Source: Tetracentron sinense (taxonomy: Eukaryota; Streptophyta; Magnoliopsida; Trochodendrales; Trochodendraceae). From it: DNA of 64,000 nucleotides. Positions within the stretch are counted from its first letter, which is position 1. The number at the start of each line of letters is the position of its first letter. The stretch spans positions 23,188,547-23,252,546 of the forward strand of contig CM026556.1 of the NCBI GenBank assembly GCA_015143295.1, given 5' to 3'. Under the pieces are notes generated by a model. The model was not told where the DNA came from. It did not search any database and saw nothing but the letters and a program-made list of their open reading frames with translations. The position numbers were made by a program, and so were the translations under genes. Of this stretch, positions 23,130 to 35,014 are shown in pieces.

Positions 23130-25186
23130 TGTTGCGACCCAAAATACCCCCTAGGAGTTAAGGATACTTTGGCCATGATGTGACTTATCAAACCATATTA
23201 TCTTGTGAAATATACAAGGCATAACACAGCAAAAGCAAAACATCTAATAATATAAACTTGTAATGGGATCCAAACTCGAATCAACAAAATATCAAAATAT
23301 GTATGAAGTGGATGAGGCCCACTCTCAAATACTCTCAAAATACAAGGTATAACTCTCCCTCACTCTAGATAGGGCCACCTATCTAGAGCTTCATCATCTT
23401 AATGATGATCCATGGTGGGCTTCGGCTCATAGTACTCCTCCTCTATCCAAGGCTCATGAGCAAAAGCATCCACAGAACCTATCGAAGTCAATAATTCGAC
23501 TAAATATGGAATACTCAATGTATACAAACTACTAACTAACAATGTAATAATATCATTCACATGCAAAGACATAGAACGTAGAAATTCATGAAAGCCCATA
23601 CTAATTTCTAAAACCATTTCCTTATAAGTTTCCGTATAAAATCAAAACCATATGAGTCATATGAGAATCAGAGTCTTATGAGTTATTTGAGTCATGTTAA
23701 GTTCCTTAGAGTTCTTATGAATCATGGTAAGTAATATGATCCGTAGAGACTTAGAGCATTTATGATCCGTAGAGCTTGTGAAACAATCTTAGAGTCATGG
23801 ACCCTTTTTCTTAGAGCCGGGGTGTGACATATTCATTGAATACACCATATCCTTGACCAATCCACAGTTTGGCTTTATCAATGTATTTTTAACTTGGTAG
23901 CTTATGCGTTCTTAAAAATTTTAGCTTGGTAGCTTATGAGTTCTTAAAAATCTTATGAATGTTTCGATAAATCCATTTGTATGAGAAAAATCATTGAGTC
24001 ATACGAGACATGTAAGACATAGAGTGCATAGAGTGCTTGTGAACATCATACTATACTTAGAAAGCTTAGAAACATTGAATCATAGTTATAGAAATTCAGT
24101 AATAGTGATAGCTTACAACCCATGTAAAATTCATCCATTCAATTCATTCAAGAACACACAGTAAAGCATAATTTTGCTTAAAATAATATCACAAAGGTAG
24201 ATAGTAGAGTGTATTTACCTTTCACAGACTAATTCCCTTTAGTCTAGAGCTTGAGAACAGTTGAGAAGCAAGAAGGACTCCTCTTATGGTTGAATTTCTG
24301 AATTCAAGAACACTTGGTGAACACATTGAAGAATCGTAGTTTTCCTTACAAAATTCCCCAAATGATCTTCTCTTAGGGTTTGAGTAAATCAAACTCACGA
24401 ATTTGGGTTCTATTTATAGGCCAAAGCTTTCCAAAATCCCAAAAGACCCTTTTATAAAATATCCCCCAAAGTCGGTTACACGTACCAGGTCAAAATGACT
24501 ATTTTTAGTGTATGACTCGTTGATGAGTCAGAAAAACCCAAACTCAGTCATCGACCAGTGAGACTTTTTAACTTTCTGTTTCAACACTGTCTTTGTAGTC
24601 GTCGACGAGTGAGAAACACTCAGATGCAGTCGTCGACGAGTGTACCTAGTTTTTCCTATTTTTCTCACTGAGACCACTTTCCTACTTTGTTTTTAATACC
24701 AATAAACATAAAAGAAACTACTCTAAGCCTCTCATACATGCCACAACATATTAATCACCAACATCAAATGCCAAAAACCTTTTCTTCATTAATGATAATC
24801 AAGGAAAACACATAAAGCTTCAATGTCTCAAAACACTAATCACAGCAGTATGAACTTGGTTCCGGGGTTCTGTATCCTCCCCTCTTACAGAAATTTTGTC
24901 CCCGAAATTAGGACGATACTACATGCATTAAAAAAAAAATCATAAAAGCAAACAATTTCACGTACAACAACCAAAACACTACTCAAACTAGTATTTCTCC
25001 CTTACTTCAGCCTCACGCTCCCAAGTAGCTTCCTCTGCAGAATGGTGCTGCCATTTCACGAGGACGAGTGGAATAGTCTTAATGTGGAAGACTTCATCTC
25101 TACAATCCAAAATCTGAACCGGTTGCTTCACTAGCGTAAGATCCTCGCGAATCTCTACAGGATCGAGATCCAAAACCTTGGTCTTT
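23130..25186 (-). mobile_element. Second Tekay-type Ty3 element, 3' end only
   Basis: An LTR-like block (23130-24874) begins tgttgcgacccaaaatac, related to the tgtcgcgaccc end of the large element but clearly diverged. It is followed by the purine tract (taagaggggagga on the minus strand) and by the end of a chromodomain ([35 protein letters not shown]) at 24988-25173. A TATA-like tataaatag lies on the minus strand near 24410. The remainder of the element is absent. Confidence 0.8.
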
Positions 25187-25460
25187 TAAAAAAATATTAA
25201 CCCAGAGTTAAAAGTTCTTAACCAAAGTTAAATATTTTTAAAATACTACTATTTGAAAACTAAGGTTGAACCCTAAGGGTTAGTGAATGTTAACCATGAT
25301 TAATAGGGGTTAATAGGCACACGTGTTGAACTATAGATGTGATTGAACACTCTGCAAGTTCAATCACGATTGGCTGTGATTCGATCTCCCCTAGGAGACA
25401 TGCCGGCTTACGATTGGCCTAATGCCAACCTACCCATTTTGAAAGCTTTGAAGGTTTAGA
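25187..25460. repeat. One arm of a palindromic (foldback) repeat family
   Basis: It matches the right arm of the palindrome at 30545-31195: ccctaagg(g/a)ttagtgaat, acacgtgttga, tgattcgatctcccctag, cttacgattggcc. Related left-arm sequence stands alone at 28180-28330. There is no ORF. Confidence 0.65.
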
Positions 25461-25465
25461 AAGAA

Positions 25466-26191
25466 TCTCATCTACTACAATAATATAAAGAAATAAAATT
25501 TTTCTCTTTGCTCTCCAAACTCCAATCCCTCCAATCTTATAAGTTCTATTTTAGAGATGATATGCATGTAGTTTTTCTCTTTAATCTTCACCGTTTAAGT
25601 TTGGGACTCACTATCTCATCTTAGAGTCCTCTCGATCTCCACTATTGTAGAGTCTTCTCTTATCTCCAACTCTTGCAGGTTTGGAACCTACTATCTCATC
25701 TTAGAGGCCCTATCTATCTCCATTATTGTAAAGTCCTCTCTTATCTCCAACTCTTAGATGTATTAATATAAGTTTAATACTAAGAAACTTATGATTTTTC
25801 ACTAAATGTTAATTAAAATAATATATTACTATAAAATTAATTAGTTAATACAAATAGTAATTTATCAAATAAATAAAAAACTTATATTATTAAAAATAAA
25901 ATTTATTAAATATTTTTAAAATATATTACTTAATATTTCAATAAATAAATATTATTATTTAATATCGGATAAAGCTTCTGAGACTCCTTTAGGGCCGAGA
26001 CTACCAAGGCCATGCTCTAAGAGCATAAGATTTCAGGTGGGGTCTACCATGTGAAATGGGCCCCACCTGAAATTCAATGCTCTTAGTGCATGGTCTCAGT
26101 GGTCTCGACCTTAAAGGAGTCTCAGTAGCAAAGTCCTTTAATTTTAGATATTCTTAATTATTACCCGTGCATCGTATGGGATCTCTACTAG
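25466..26191 (+). mobile_element. Non-autonomous Helitron
   Basis: The 5' end is TCTCATCTACTAC after an A. The 3' end is a short hairpin cccgtgcatcgtatggg followed by TCTCTACTAG and a T. This is the Helitron pattern: A|TC...CTRR|T with a hairpin just before the end. It is 726 bp, AT-rich, with no Rep/helicase, and contains a foldback MITE at 25974-26129. Confidence 0.65.
25974..26129. mobile_element. Foldback MITE, 156 bp
   Basis: The element is almost entirely inverted repeat: arms of about 70 bp starting G-CTT/CTAC-TGAGACTCC and running through gccgagacta, atgctctaagagcat and tcaggtgggg to a short loop near 26045. I could not settle the target duplication. Confidence 0.75.
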
Positions 26192-27391
26192 TTATATATA
26201 TATATAAGGAAGGGATCCGTAGACATATGTAATAAAACATATATATTCACATAGGCACACAATGATTAGATCGAGAGATCTAAAGGCTATCATCACTTAA
26301 CCAATAAAAAAGGTTACCATCACACTTCTCTTTTTATGTGGAAGGGTATTTAAGGAATTCTCTTTTTAAAGGCCCATCTACATCACACCATCCGTCTCCT
26401 TCGGGAGATCCAACATCCGCTCTACATTTTTCTCTCTCTTCCTCCCCATTCTCTAGATCTCCGGCAGATTCTAAACTTCTCCCACGGATTCCAGTGTCAT
26501 CTTCATCTCCGCGAAAGCCTAAAACCATGAACAAGGGTCTAAGAGGATACATTGTATCAAATTGGATAAAGGGATAAAATCTTTCTGTGTAGACCTTAGG
26601 GTATGTATAACGGTGGATCTCTCTACAGTCCAAAGTCATCAAAAACTCTGAAACTCAGGTGAGAAAACCCTTAAAGGGGGTGCGGCACAAGCCTTAAATC
26701 TTCTCTGATGAGGCTCTCTCCTCAAATTTCAGTGCTCCAACAATCTCATCATGGTAGAGAACTAAATTGATTGCTGGGTTAGTGAACCGATTTTTTTTTT
26801 CTTGTGGGAAACTGGTTTAATTCTACATCTCAAAAGGATTAATTCTACACCTCTCGGTTGAGATGTTGGTGTGCGCCATTCTAACCTAGCAACATTTTCC
26901 CATAATTCAAGAAGTAGGAGTATGGAATGATCACTGGTTATGTGCAGAATGGAAGTTCAGAGCCAAAGAGAGAGGGGAGGAAGAGAGAAGTAGGAGTATG
27001 GAATGATCATCGATATGTGCCCATTGGGATACTTTAGAAAAAAATATTAATTCTATTTTTTTAATATTTTAATATTATAAAGACCCAAAATAATCCTAAA
27101 AACAATTTTTTAATTTAAAAAAATAGAAAAAATATTTTTTTCTAAAAACCAGGTGGGGGAACGGTAGAGATTGATGAATCTGAACCGCAATTAAGGGATG
27201 TCAAGGGACACATGGCCACCTCAAAGGGTGATAACTGGATTTGCCAAGTAGAGGATTTGACTCCAGATAAAAACTGTCTCCCAAGGGAAGAGGAGACGGT
27301 TCTTTAAAATATTATCTTTCCCAAAATTCATCCTCCCTCATAAAAAGATCTTGTAATTGCAATCGTTAGATCCCTAGATCCCACGGCTACA

Positions 27392-27426
<35 letters not shown>

Positions 27427-27540
27427 TAGGGTAAAAGTAAGATAAAGTGGTTACTTTTTAAAACAATGGGTATTTTGTAAAAAATTCATTGTAGGGCATT
27501 TTAGTCATTTTGGCAAAGCCAACGTTTTGTATCAGTTTTG
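26192..27540. other. Spacer with a partial repeat related to 31223-31680
   Basis: The first part (about 26205-26330) resembles the minus strand of 31580-31680 (aagggatc, gagacatatg, catatatattcac), so it is probably a piece of the same non-autonomous element. Further on are a pyrimidine-rich stretch (26400-26480), AT-rich sequence and a (TA)n run at 27393-27421. No gene is recognised. Confidence 0.5.
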
Positions 27541-27784
27541 TGGGGTTCTCGAGAGATGTTCTGACAAGTCACAGGAGGTCATGTAAGCGGAGTGCAAAAT
27601 GGGGTACTTATAATAAGTATCCAGATCACCAAACATGATTATCATTGAAATAACCATTTAGAAGAGAATTAGAAACTTTGATCGTGAAATTGATGCCTTA
27701 AATAATCTACAACCCCAAACTAGTATCCATAGTTTTTCTGTTCAACATTTGAAATAAAAAAACTATTGACAGGAAGTTTTGAAA

Positions 27785-27955
27785 TATTGTTTTGGCAAGG
27801 GACCATGTCTCAGGCAGTGGAGTTCCTGACTTTGACTCTTGCCATCCCCTTGGGGCCACACATGGTTACATGGTTCTCATGGGCTTGGGCTTCCCGTTCA
27901 TGTGGATTTCGGGGTCTTGCTTGCGCTCGGGGTTTACTTGTTCCAAAAAAAAAAA
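27785..27955 (+). repeat. SINE-like repeat, copy in the dead promoter
   Basis: It begins ttttggcaagggaccat and has a tRNA box-B-like ctttgactcttgcc about 35 bp on. It continues with cttggggcca and tgcgctcggggttta. The same block is at 39567-39760. The SINE call is tentative: box A is weak and I cannot define the ends. Confidence 0.4.
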
Positions 27956-28179
27956 TTAACAAAATCTCAATCTCTCCCCCCCCCCCCCCCCCCCCCCTAG
28001 GTATTAATTATATCGGGTTACACTATTGAGAAATTTCAAAAATTCAACCTGAATTTTCTAGATTTTTTAAAAAACTTATTTTCTATTTTTTTTAATGAAA
28101 TACAACTATTTATCTCAAAATACAAAAATTTGCAATATATTTATCAAGTTTTCATAAAAATTTCCACAATTCTCATAAG

Positions 28180-28330
28180 CGTGCTTAGGCAGAGATCGAA
28201 TCACAGTCAATCACGATTGAACTCAGCGAGGGGTCAATCGCACCCATAAGTCATCATGTGTCCCTATTAATCCTATTTATTGTGGTTAAGATTCATTAAT
28301 CCTTAGGCTTCATGAAATATTGGCATATAT
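28180..28330. repeat. Left arm of the palindromic repeat family, solitary
   Basis: It matches 30537-30660 (agatcgaatca, ttcaatcgcaccca(t/c)aagtca, gtggttaagattca(t/c)taatcctta). No second arm adjoins it. Confidence 0.6.
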
Positions 28331-28644
28331 TGTGAAAATATTTTGATCCTATAAAAAATTCAAAAAATTAAATTTCTAAAATTTAGCCAAAATATCTAAA
28401 ACTTTTAGTCTTTCAATTTCAGTTGGGGGGGCTACGATTGATGACATTTAGTGCTATCTAGGTCATCTGCACCAGTAATTAAACATTTTATATTTGGGTG
28501 CAAAAAAGACTATTGATCATATGGTACCTTTTTTTTCTTTTTTTGGTTATATGGTCCCTGCTAAAAATTATGAGATTCCAGCTTCTTGCTAAAATTGCCT
28601 TTCGAAGGTACTCCCAGGAATTGATCTATTGCAGATAGGATGGA

Positions 28645-28720
28645 GCCCTATAACTCAAGAGGATTAGAGCACGTGTCTAGCTAGAACCATACTCGAAAGT
28701 TCAAGTCATTCCTCACCCAC
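28645..28720 (+). pseudogene. Decayed plastid trnR-ACG-like sequence
   Basis: The core agaggattagagcacgtg and the T-arm-like gttcaagtcattcctcaccca follow the plastid tRNA-Arg(ACG) gene (recalled sequence). The anticodon arm is altered. The better-preserved twin is at 40431-40505. Confidence 0.6.
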
Positions 28721-28850
28721 AGCAACCAAGATCAGCACCATTTACATTCTCCCAAACTAAGATGCAACATCTCAAGGTGATTATTATTTTTGTAATCTCT
28801 CACAGTAAAATGATCATAATAGAAGATCACCAAAAGAACATTGAGAGAGA

Positions 28851-29217
28851 CTATACTATAAAAAAATAATTCTCCTCTTTCATCTACAAACTCCAATCCC
28901 TAGAATTCTACGAGTGCCGCCTTGATACCTTTAAAAATGACTCCAATCCCTAGAATTCTACAAGTGCCGCCTTGATACCTTTAAAAATGAGAGTGATTTG
29001 TGGGGATTGTGATGCGAGAGATAGAGAGAGAAGATGGAAATACATATCGACCTAGTGGAAGGGTTTTAGGAGATTGTGATAAGACCAATAGAAAGAAAAT
29101 GTAAAGACGTATTAATCCAACATTAAAGGATTTTCAGGGGATTATGATAAGAGGGATAGAGAGTAAAGATTTATTATTTTTTTATTCACACCCGTGGATC
29201 GCTCGGGTCTCTACTAG
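28851..29217 (+). mobile_element. Helitron inserted in the dead kinase promoter
   Basis: The 3' end has a hairpin acccg...cgggt followed by CTCTACTAG and T (29214-29218). The 5' end is near ctatactata at 28851. The twin promoter at about 40618-40655 has gaacattgacagagagagag running straight through, so this is a clean filled site against an empty site. It has no ORF. It contains a 50-bp unit twice in tandem (28891-28940, 28941-28990) starting ctccaatccctagaattcta. Confidence 0.72.
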
Positions 29218-29426
29218 TGAGAGAGAGAGATTGGCGGCTTCTTAAAAGGCAGACCAGTTTCCTTTGATTTTTCTTCATAGAATTTGAAGTCAACAGACTT
29301 GAAAAAATTGTGAGTTTAAAGTTCTCAGTCAATTCCCCTTCCACGTGCTTTGAATTGAAGCCTTCAACTCAGTTTTACCTGTACAAGATGTAAGGAAGAA
29401 GAGATAGAAAGAACCAAACTCTTCTC

Positions 29427-29543
29427 ATGGCTGCTATCTTTCTCTTTCTTCTTCTCTCTGCATTTTCCATGGTAATAGCTCAACAAAAACACTCCAACAT
29501 AAGGCTAGCTAGGCTCTTCTCTCTCTCCCACCATCAACTCCTC
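29427..29543 (+). pseudogene. Truncated 5' copy of the lectin receptor kinase
   Basis: The ATG at 29427 begins a near-copy of the signal peptide of the live gene (MAAIFLFLLLSAFS, then AQQKHSNI). A 4-base addition (gcta near 29505) shifts the frame after about 25 codons. Similarity to the live gene ends at 29543, where AT-rich unrelated sequence starts. The 5' untranslated region and promoter (29220-29426) still match the live copy well. The lectin, PAN and kinase parts are missing, so no receptor can be made. It is either a truncated tandem duplicate or a full duplicate whose body was later lost. Confidence 0.85.
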
Positions 29544-30536
29544 TTAATTAATAAATTGTTAATTAAAATTGGTAGACATTGTTAGGAGACCTATTCACCC
29601 CCCTTTTAGGTCAAAGGATTCATTGATCAATGATACTTCCAAATGAAATCACATTCCGAAAAAATGGTTGTTGATGTGTGGCCTAACGTATATCTATGTC
29701 ACTGTAGAATGTCCCTATGACAAGGTGGAATAAATCTTAAAAAGAAGAGAGGAAAAGGAAGAATCCATCTAGTACTCCAAATTAGTAATAAGGGTCCATT
29801 CTTTTGGTGGAACTTTTAAACTCTAGAACTTTCATTATTTTATGTCTAATATAACATAATGTCTGTAACTATATTATTCCATAGAGTGCAAAATTTCTAC
29901 AAATATGGACCTTCCACCAAAAAATTTGGTATTTTAAGTTTCATACATGTGGAGTTTCTAATTAAATTGAACCCAACAAATCTGAGATATCATCCTGTAA
30001 AAGAGTTAGAAACTCTCTCCTCTCTCCTTTCCTCTCCCCTTTCCTCTCCTCTCCTCTCAGACTCTTACCTCTTGTTCCAAAATATTAATGTTCCAGACTT
30101 TTAAAAGTTCCACCAAAAAAATAGAGCCTAAAGGAATTCACAAAGCCTAGAGTGCTTCCCTTCTATTCCAAAAATTCAACCACTAATTCAGACCCAAAGA
30201 GGAATTTATATAGAAGCATTAAGACCTAAATAAGGGGTTGCTAAAAAGTAAAAATCAAATCTGATGGAAAATTACCATTATGTGATAGCAAATAGAGTTT
30301 CTACCGCCAGCTTGCAATATAAATGATAAATGAATAGAAGCCTAGCGATACAATAATTGGGGACAAATGGTATTTTGGCTTCAACACTAAAATAGGAGTA
30401 GGGTTTCAACGTCAATTTGGTAGCTTCTTTTAACCCTTTAGTAGCTTCATTTAAGGGTTTTCGTTCGAATTTTGAAGAGAATTATTACTTAAAAGTTTTC
30501 CTGAACATTTTGTTCAAGTATCCTAGCTAATTCTCA
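29544..30536. other. Spacer with no recognised gene
   Basis: AT-rich, with a ctctcctctc pyrimidine run near 30015-30060. An 81-codon ORF here shows no family signature. Confidence 0.5.
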
Positions 30537-31195
30537 TAAGCATGCTTAGGAGGAGATCGAATCAAAGTGATTCAGGGAGAGTTCAATCGCACCCACAAGT
30601 CAACACATGTACCTATTAACCCTATTAATTGTGGTTAAGATTCACTAATCCTTACAGTTCAACAATCTAACCTTGGTCAAAAGTTCTAACCAAAGTTAAA
30701 TATTTTTAAAAAACCAAGGTTGAACCCTAAGGATTAGTGAATCTTAATCACGGTTAACAGGTTGTGGATTCCCTCTAGCCCATGCCAGAGAGGTGCTCTC
30801 GGGCCACCATAAATGAATCGTGAGCTGGCTGGAGAAGTCATTTCGTGGGCCCCATGATATTGACTTCTCCAGCCTTTATTTGAAACATTGTGATAAAATG
30901 GTGAGATAAAGGGAGAGATATATCAAATGAGGAGAAGTCAAAAATAAGGGGAGAAATAAAATGACTTCTCCTGCCACTTGTCGCTTAAGTGTGGAAGCCC
31001 TTGAGCACTTTTCTGGCATGAGCCAGAGAGAATCCGAAGCCCGGTTAACAAGGACACGTGTTGACCTGTGGGTGTGATTGAACGCTCCCAAGTTCAATCG
31101 CGATTAGCTGTGATTCGATCTCCCCTAGAAGACATGTCGCCTTACGATTGGCCAAAAGCCAACGTACCCATTTTGAAAGCTTGAAAATCTAGAAA
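30537..31195. mobile_element. Palindromic foldback element, split by a Mutator-type MITE
   Basis: The left arm (about 30545-30660) and right arm (about 30700-30759 plus 31042-31150) are inverted copies of each other: gagatcgaatca, ttcaatcgc, gtcaacac(a/g)tgt and ttaagattcactaatcctta recur reversed. The arms are interrupted at 30760-31041. Relatives of the two arms lie apart at 25187-25460 and 28180-28330. Confidence 0.72.
30760..31041. mobile_element. Mutator-type MITE, 282 bp
   Basis: Terminal inverted repeats of about 39 bp: the left has ggattccctctagcccatgc and the right, reversed, has ggattctctctggctcatgc, both ending in gtgctc. An exact 9-bp target duplication cggttaaca flanks it (30751-30759 and 31042-31050). 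TIRs with a 9-bp duplication indicate a Mutator-like (MULE) origin. Confidence 0.85.
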
Positions 31196-31222
31196 GAATC
31201 CCATATCATATATATATATATA

Positions 31223-31672
31223 CTAGCAAACACCCCGAGCGATGCACAGGACTAGACCAAAATTGAGATGAAACTAATATAATTAAAATGATATGAAAGG
31301 ATGAGATAGATCGACCAACCATGGTGGAGGTGATGCTCTTGTTCTTGAAATTACTTGTGGTCTCTTTGATGAAGATGGTAATGGAGATGAGTTGGGTGGT
31401 TTTTTTTCTTTTCTTTCTGCTAGCTTGTTGCATGTGGCTCTCCTCGACAACAGCCTCCCGATCTTCGACGAAGAGAGAGAGAGAGAAATGCCGAAGAAAT
31501 TTGTCTCTCGAGAAAGAAGGAGACAGTTTGAGAATAAATTCAAAATTCCTAAAATGCCCTTATACGTATAAAAAGTGGTCAAATGTTGGCCATTAGATCC
31601 AAGGATCAAAGGGATGTGGGCACGAGTGAATATATATGTTCGATTTCATATGTCTCTCGATCCCTTCCCATA
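31223..31672 (-). mobile_element. Non-autonomous Helitron, minus strand
   Basis: On the minus strand the 3' end is a hairpin cctgtgcatcgctcgggg, then tgtttgCTAG and T. Similarity to 26205-26330 suggests the 5' end is near the (TA)n at 31672. A more distant 5' end near 35020 (TCTATACTACAAC on the minus strand) is possible. A hydrophobic 91-codon + strand ORF inside has no family signature. Confidence 0.5.
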
Positions 31673-32677
31673 TATATATATATATATTTAAAATTTCACC
31701 TACCCCTATGATAGGAAGGTAAAGATATGTCAGGTTGTAAAAGGAATAAAAAATGTTTATATATTGTGGTATAGAAACAAAAGATCAATTTACCTTCAAA
31801 ATAATTAAAATAAAATAAAATCAGATGATACATTAATTAGAGTAATGATGTCAAATCCAGCCATGAACATCATTTTTAATCAAAATCCTATAATTTATCT
31901 TTCTAAAAATCAAATTTTAACTTTAAAAAATAATAAAAGAATATCATAGCAAATATGGCTGCTAATTGCTGTAACTTAAAATTATTTGTTTATCATTTAA
32001 ACTGATAAAACGTGAGAATGGAATGTAATATATCCAAAAAGGTGTCATTTAATTTGAAGTTTTGAATATTTCACATGCAAGAGGCAGCCTTGCCCTTGAA
32101 AGATATAAATTCAAGAGTTTGTAGAGTTCAACTTAATCTTAGATGTCGACAATGCATTGGTGTAAACATTGCCACTTAAATTCATATAAACAAATCTAAC
32201 TGAGTTTGAGATAAATACATGGACCTCAATTGCTTTTTCCATATACTCTCAAGCCACAAAACCCAATTCTCAATCACCATAATATATCCGCTTTATATCA
32301 TCATTATGGTTCCTATCTACCAAAAAAATAGAAACCAAAACAATGTATACTAAGCAAACAATATATGCCTTAAAAGGAATATACATGGTTTAAGTAACTC
32401 AGTTTGATATGATATCTCCAAACCATAAACTTAGTGGTAACATGACCAATCCGGTCATAAATATATTGATTTGCTTGGTTAGCATCTAATTACATTTGGA
32501 CAATAGGCAGAGAAATGCTCGAGAATTGTAACATCTATCAGCAACTGGGATGTTCGAAGAACAACCCACCAAATGATGTGTTCCGAGGTGCTACTTATGG
32601 CTGGGCCATTCTTAGACCGAAGTAAAGGGTTACCTAAAAGAGGTCACTTAGATTTTCCCCTTATAAGGTAAGTCAAA
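31673..32677. other. AT-rich spacer
   Basis: No gene, paired terminal repeats or RNA signature seen. Confidence 0.5.
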
Positions 32678-32921
32678 TAGGGGTGTATTCGGGCCAGGCT
32701 TTGCCCTTGCTCGGCTCAGCTTGAAAGGGTAAATTCTAGGCCCGAAGCCTGGCTCGGCCCGAAATCAAGTTTGAAAAGTTCGGTCCAAGCTCGACCCAAA
32801 TTCAAAAGCAAGGCTCGAAGCTCAGCTCGATCCGAATTGATTCAAGCTCGAGCTGGGCTTGGCTTGGCTCAAGCTTGGCTTGAATATTTTTAAAAAATAT
32901 ATGTATAAAATAATAATATTT

Positions 32922-32961
<40 letters not shown>

Positions 32962-33168
32962 TGTTTTTATTTATTTTTATTTTTTTAATAATATTCGAGC
33001 TGAACCGAGCTTGGGCCGGGCCGAATCAAACAGGGGTTGACCTGAGCTCGGCTTGATTGAGTTTTCAAGCTTTTTTTAGGCTCGGCTCGGGTCGAAAAAA
33101 TTGGGCCTGGCTGAGCCTAAATCAGGCCGCACCGAACAATCGGGCCGATCGGGATTTGTGAAGCCCTA
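32678..33168. mobile_element. hAT-type MITE built of ggctcggctc words
   Basis: An 8-bp target duplication with one mismatch flanks it: aagtcaaa (32670-32677) and aagtcaag (33169-33176). The ends are taggggtgt and gaagcccta. The inside is packed with gggctcggctcgagc-type words in both orientations around a central (TA)n tract (32925-32956), giving strong self-complementarity. Confidence 0.72.
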
Positions 33169-33176
33169 AAGTCAAG

Positions 33177-35014
33177 TATAAATTTATGTACCTTCCAAAA
33201 AAAATTTATGTGCTAAAAATATTATTTCCATGATTATTGCCCAAGTATATTTCTAATAACTTGCCTACCTAGTTATTTAACCTCTATTAGCAATTATGCT
33301 TAACCCACGACATTTTAGTGGAAGTATGAAAGATAAATAATCTACAAATAATAGCAGCAGAATACAATTCCTCAAAATCCAAGAGCATGAGGTAATTTTC
33401 ATGCAACACTAGGGCTCAAATATAGGCATACAAATGTTACAAACAACATATGGTACTACAAATTGATATCAAACAACATATGATACAAATTGATATGGTT
33501 TTTCGTAAATGCATGATTCAAGTAAATTTCTTTCCTTTAGGAGAAACCGTTTGATGTCCCAAGATGTAAGTAGCTCTATTGATTCTCGACAAAGTGTCTA
33601 TCATTCTTGCAACAATCATCTATATTTATCTTCTTCTACCATTTGGTCGTCTAAGCTTCCCACTACGGTTGGAGATCATATACAATAGGCTTTGGGTAAT
33701 AGGACATGTCTACCTTTGGAAAAAAAAAAGATAATAGCTATGGCTCGATAATAGCTTTTGAGTTGCATTACATTATTGTCGAACCTGCAATTAAAGTAGG
33801 TCATAATTAACTCAGAGAAATGCATATAAAATGAAATAAAATGGAAAAGAAATACATTAATTATACAATTTAGGTTTTAACTTGGATATTTTGAAGATGT
33901 ATCAGTCTTTGGTTGGTGTCTGCCATCCCAGAATCCCCCCAAATCTCAAAATGACAGCTTGCCCTGCATCCATTTCAAAAGCTAAAGAATCTATACCCAA
34001 TGAACCAATATTTCAGAAAAATGAATATTACAATCAATCAAAAAATCAAAATTCTATCAAATATATATCCAATTTGGATGAGAGAGAAAGACTGCTCAAA
34101 CTGAAAATAGGCTTATAGAAAATTAAGTATGTGGAAGTAGTAAGTAATTCGACTACAAAAGCAATAAACATATAAAAGATTCATGAAAATGGTTACTGTT
34201 AATCCTCCAAAAAATGGTTACTGTTATATATTTCCTATTAGTTTACCATCATCATCGTCATCATGATGGTGAAATCGGTAGATAGTTCAAGCTTCGCAGA
34301 ATACCGCGATTGGTTGTGGCTACCTTTCATCGCCTCCCAATCATTTCATTTCTAACAATGATAAAACAACATAAACATAAGAGGTCATGAAAAAGAAAGA
34401 GACACTCATTCACCCAATATGCACGCCAAAGTGCCGAGAAAGCTTCCCTATCATGAGAGTCATATTACCATGGCATTAGACGTCAAGGATTTAAAAAGGA
34501 ATAGAAAGAAGAGTAGATGGAGCATCAAGGTGGTTGAAGTGAATATATAATGAGAGGGAGACAAAGGGTTGGTTTACTTTCTAATAAAAACCAAAGCCAG
34601 TCATTAGTAGAAACCAAAGCCATACATGCACCAACATTTCAATTTCCTAAAGAGCTTTGGGGAATGAAATGACTTGGTTCCTTATTCTTCTAATAATGAG
34701 ACGTTTTAAAAGGAGAGAGTACTTCTTAGAATCAAACGGTTTTGTACATTTAAGAGGAATTATAAAGTTGATTAACAGGGCAAAAAAACTGTTGAAAGTG
34801 AATTATAGAGGAGCCGGATCCGAATTACATACATAGAACGTGGGTAATTTGATTCATAATTTTTTAATAAAAAGTTGAGTGGGTCCAATAAAGAAGGTGA
34901 CATGTGGCGATAAGAAGAGAGAAATTGACACATGACATGCCACATGTCAATAATATGAAGTTCAAACTGATGCTTCTAAAGGAGCCACGGAGACCAACCC
35001 GGTTATAGTTGTAG
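33177..35014. other. AT-rich spacer
   Basis: No gene signature. A tcatcatcgtcatcatgatg word near 34248 is locally palindromic. A 78-codon ORF at 33882 has no recognisable family. Confidence 0.45.

Larger units (their letters stand above)
27543..29543 (+). repeat. Upstream copy of a duplicated lectin-kinase promoter
   Basis: From ttctcgagag (27543) to the first codons of a lectin kinase (29543), this stretch follows 39308-40960 in the same order and orientation. Shared blocks include gattatcattgaaataacca, ttttggcaagggaccat, gtcatc(t/c)gcaccagtaatt, gagattccagcttcttgc and gtacaa(g/a)atg(t/g)aaggaagaag. Differences are a foldback arm at 28180-28330, an extended poly-C tract at 27977, and a Helitron at 28851-29217, all only in this copy. 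Confidence 0.88.

Noticed and set aside
31321-31596. 91-codon hydrophobic ORF, possibly a small membrane protein
   Set aside because: It lies within a repeat, no homologue is recognised, and the hydrophobicity follows from T-rich composition.
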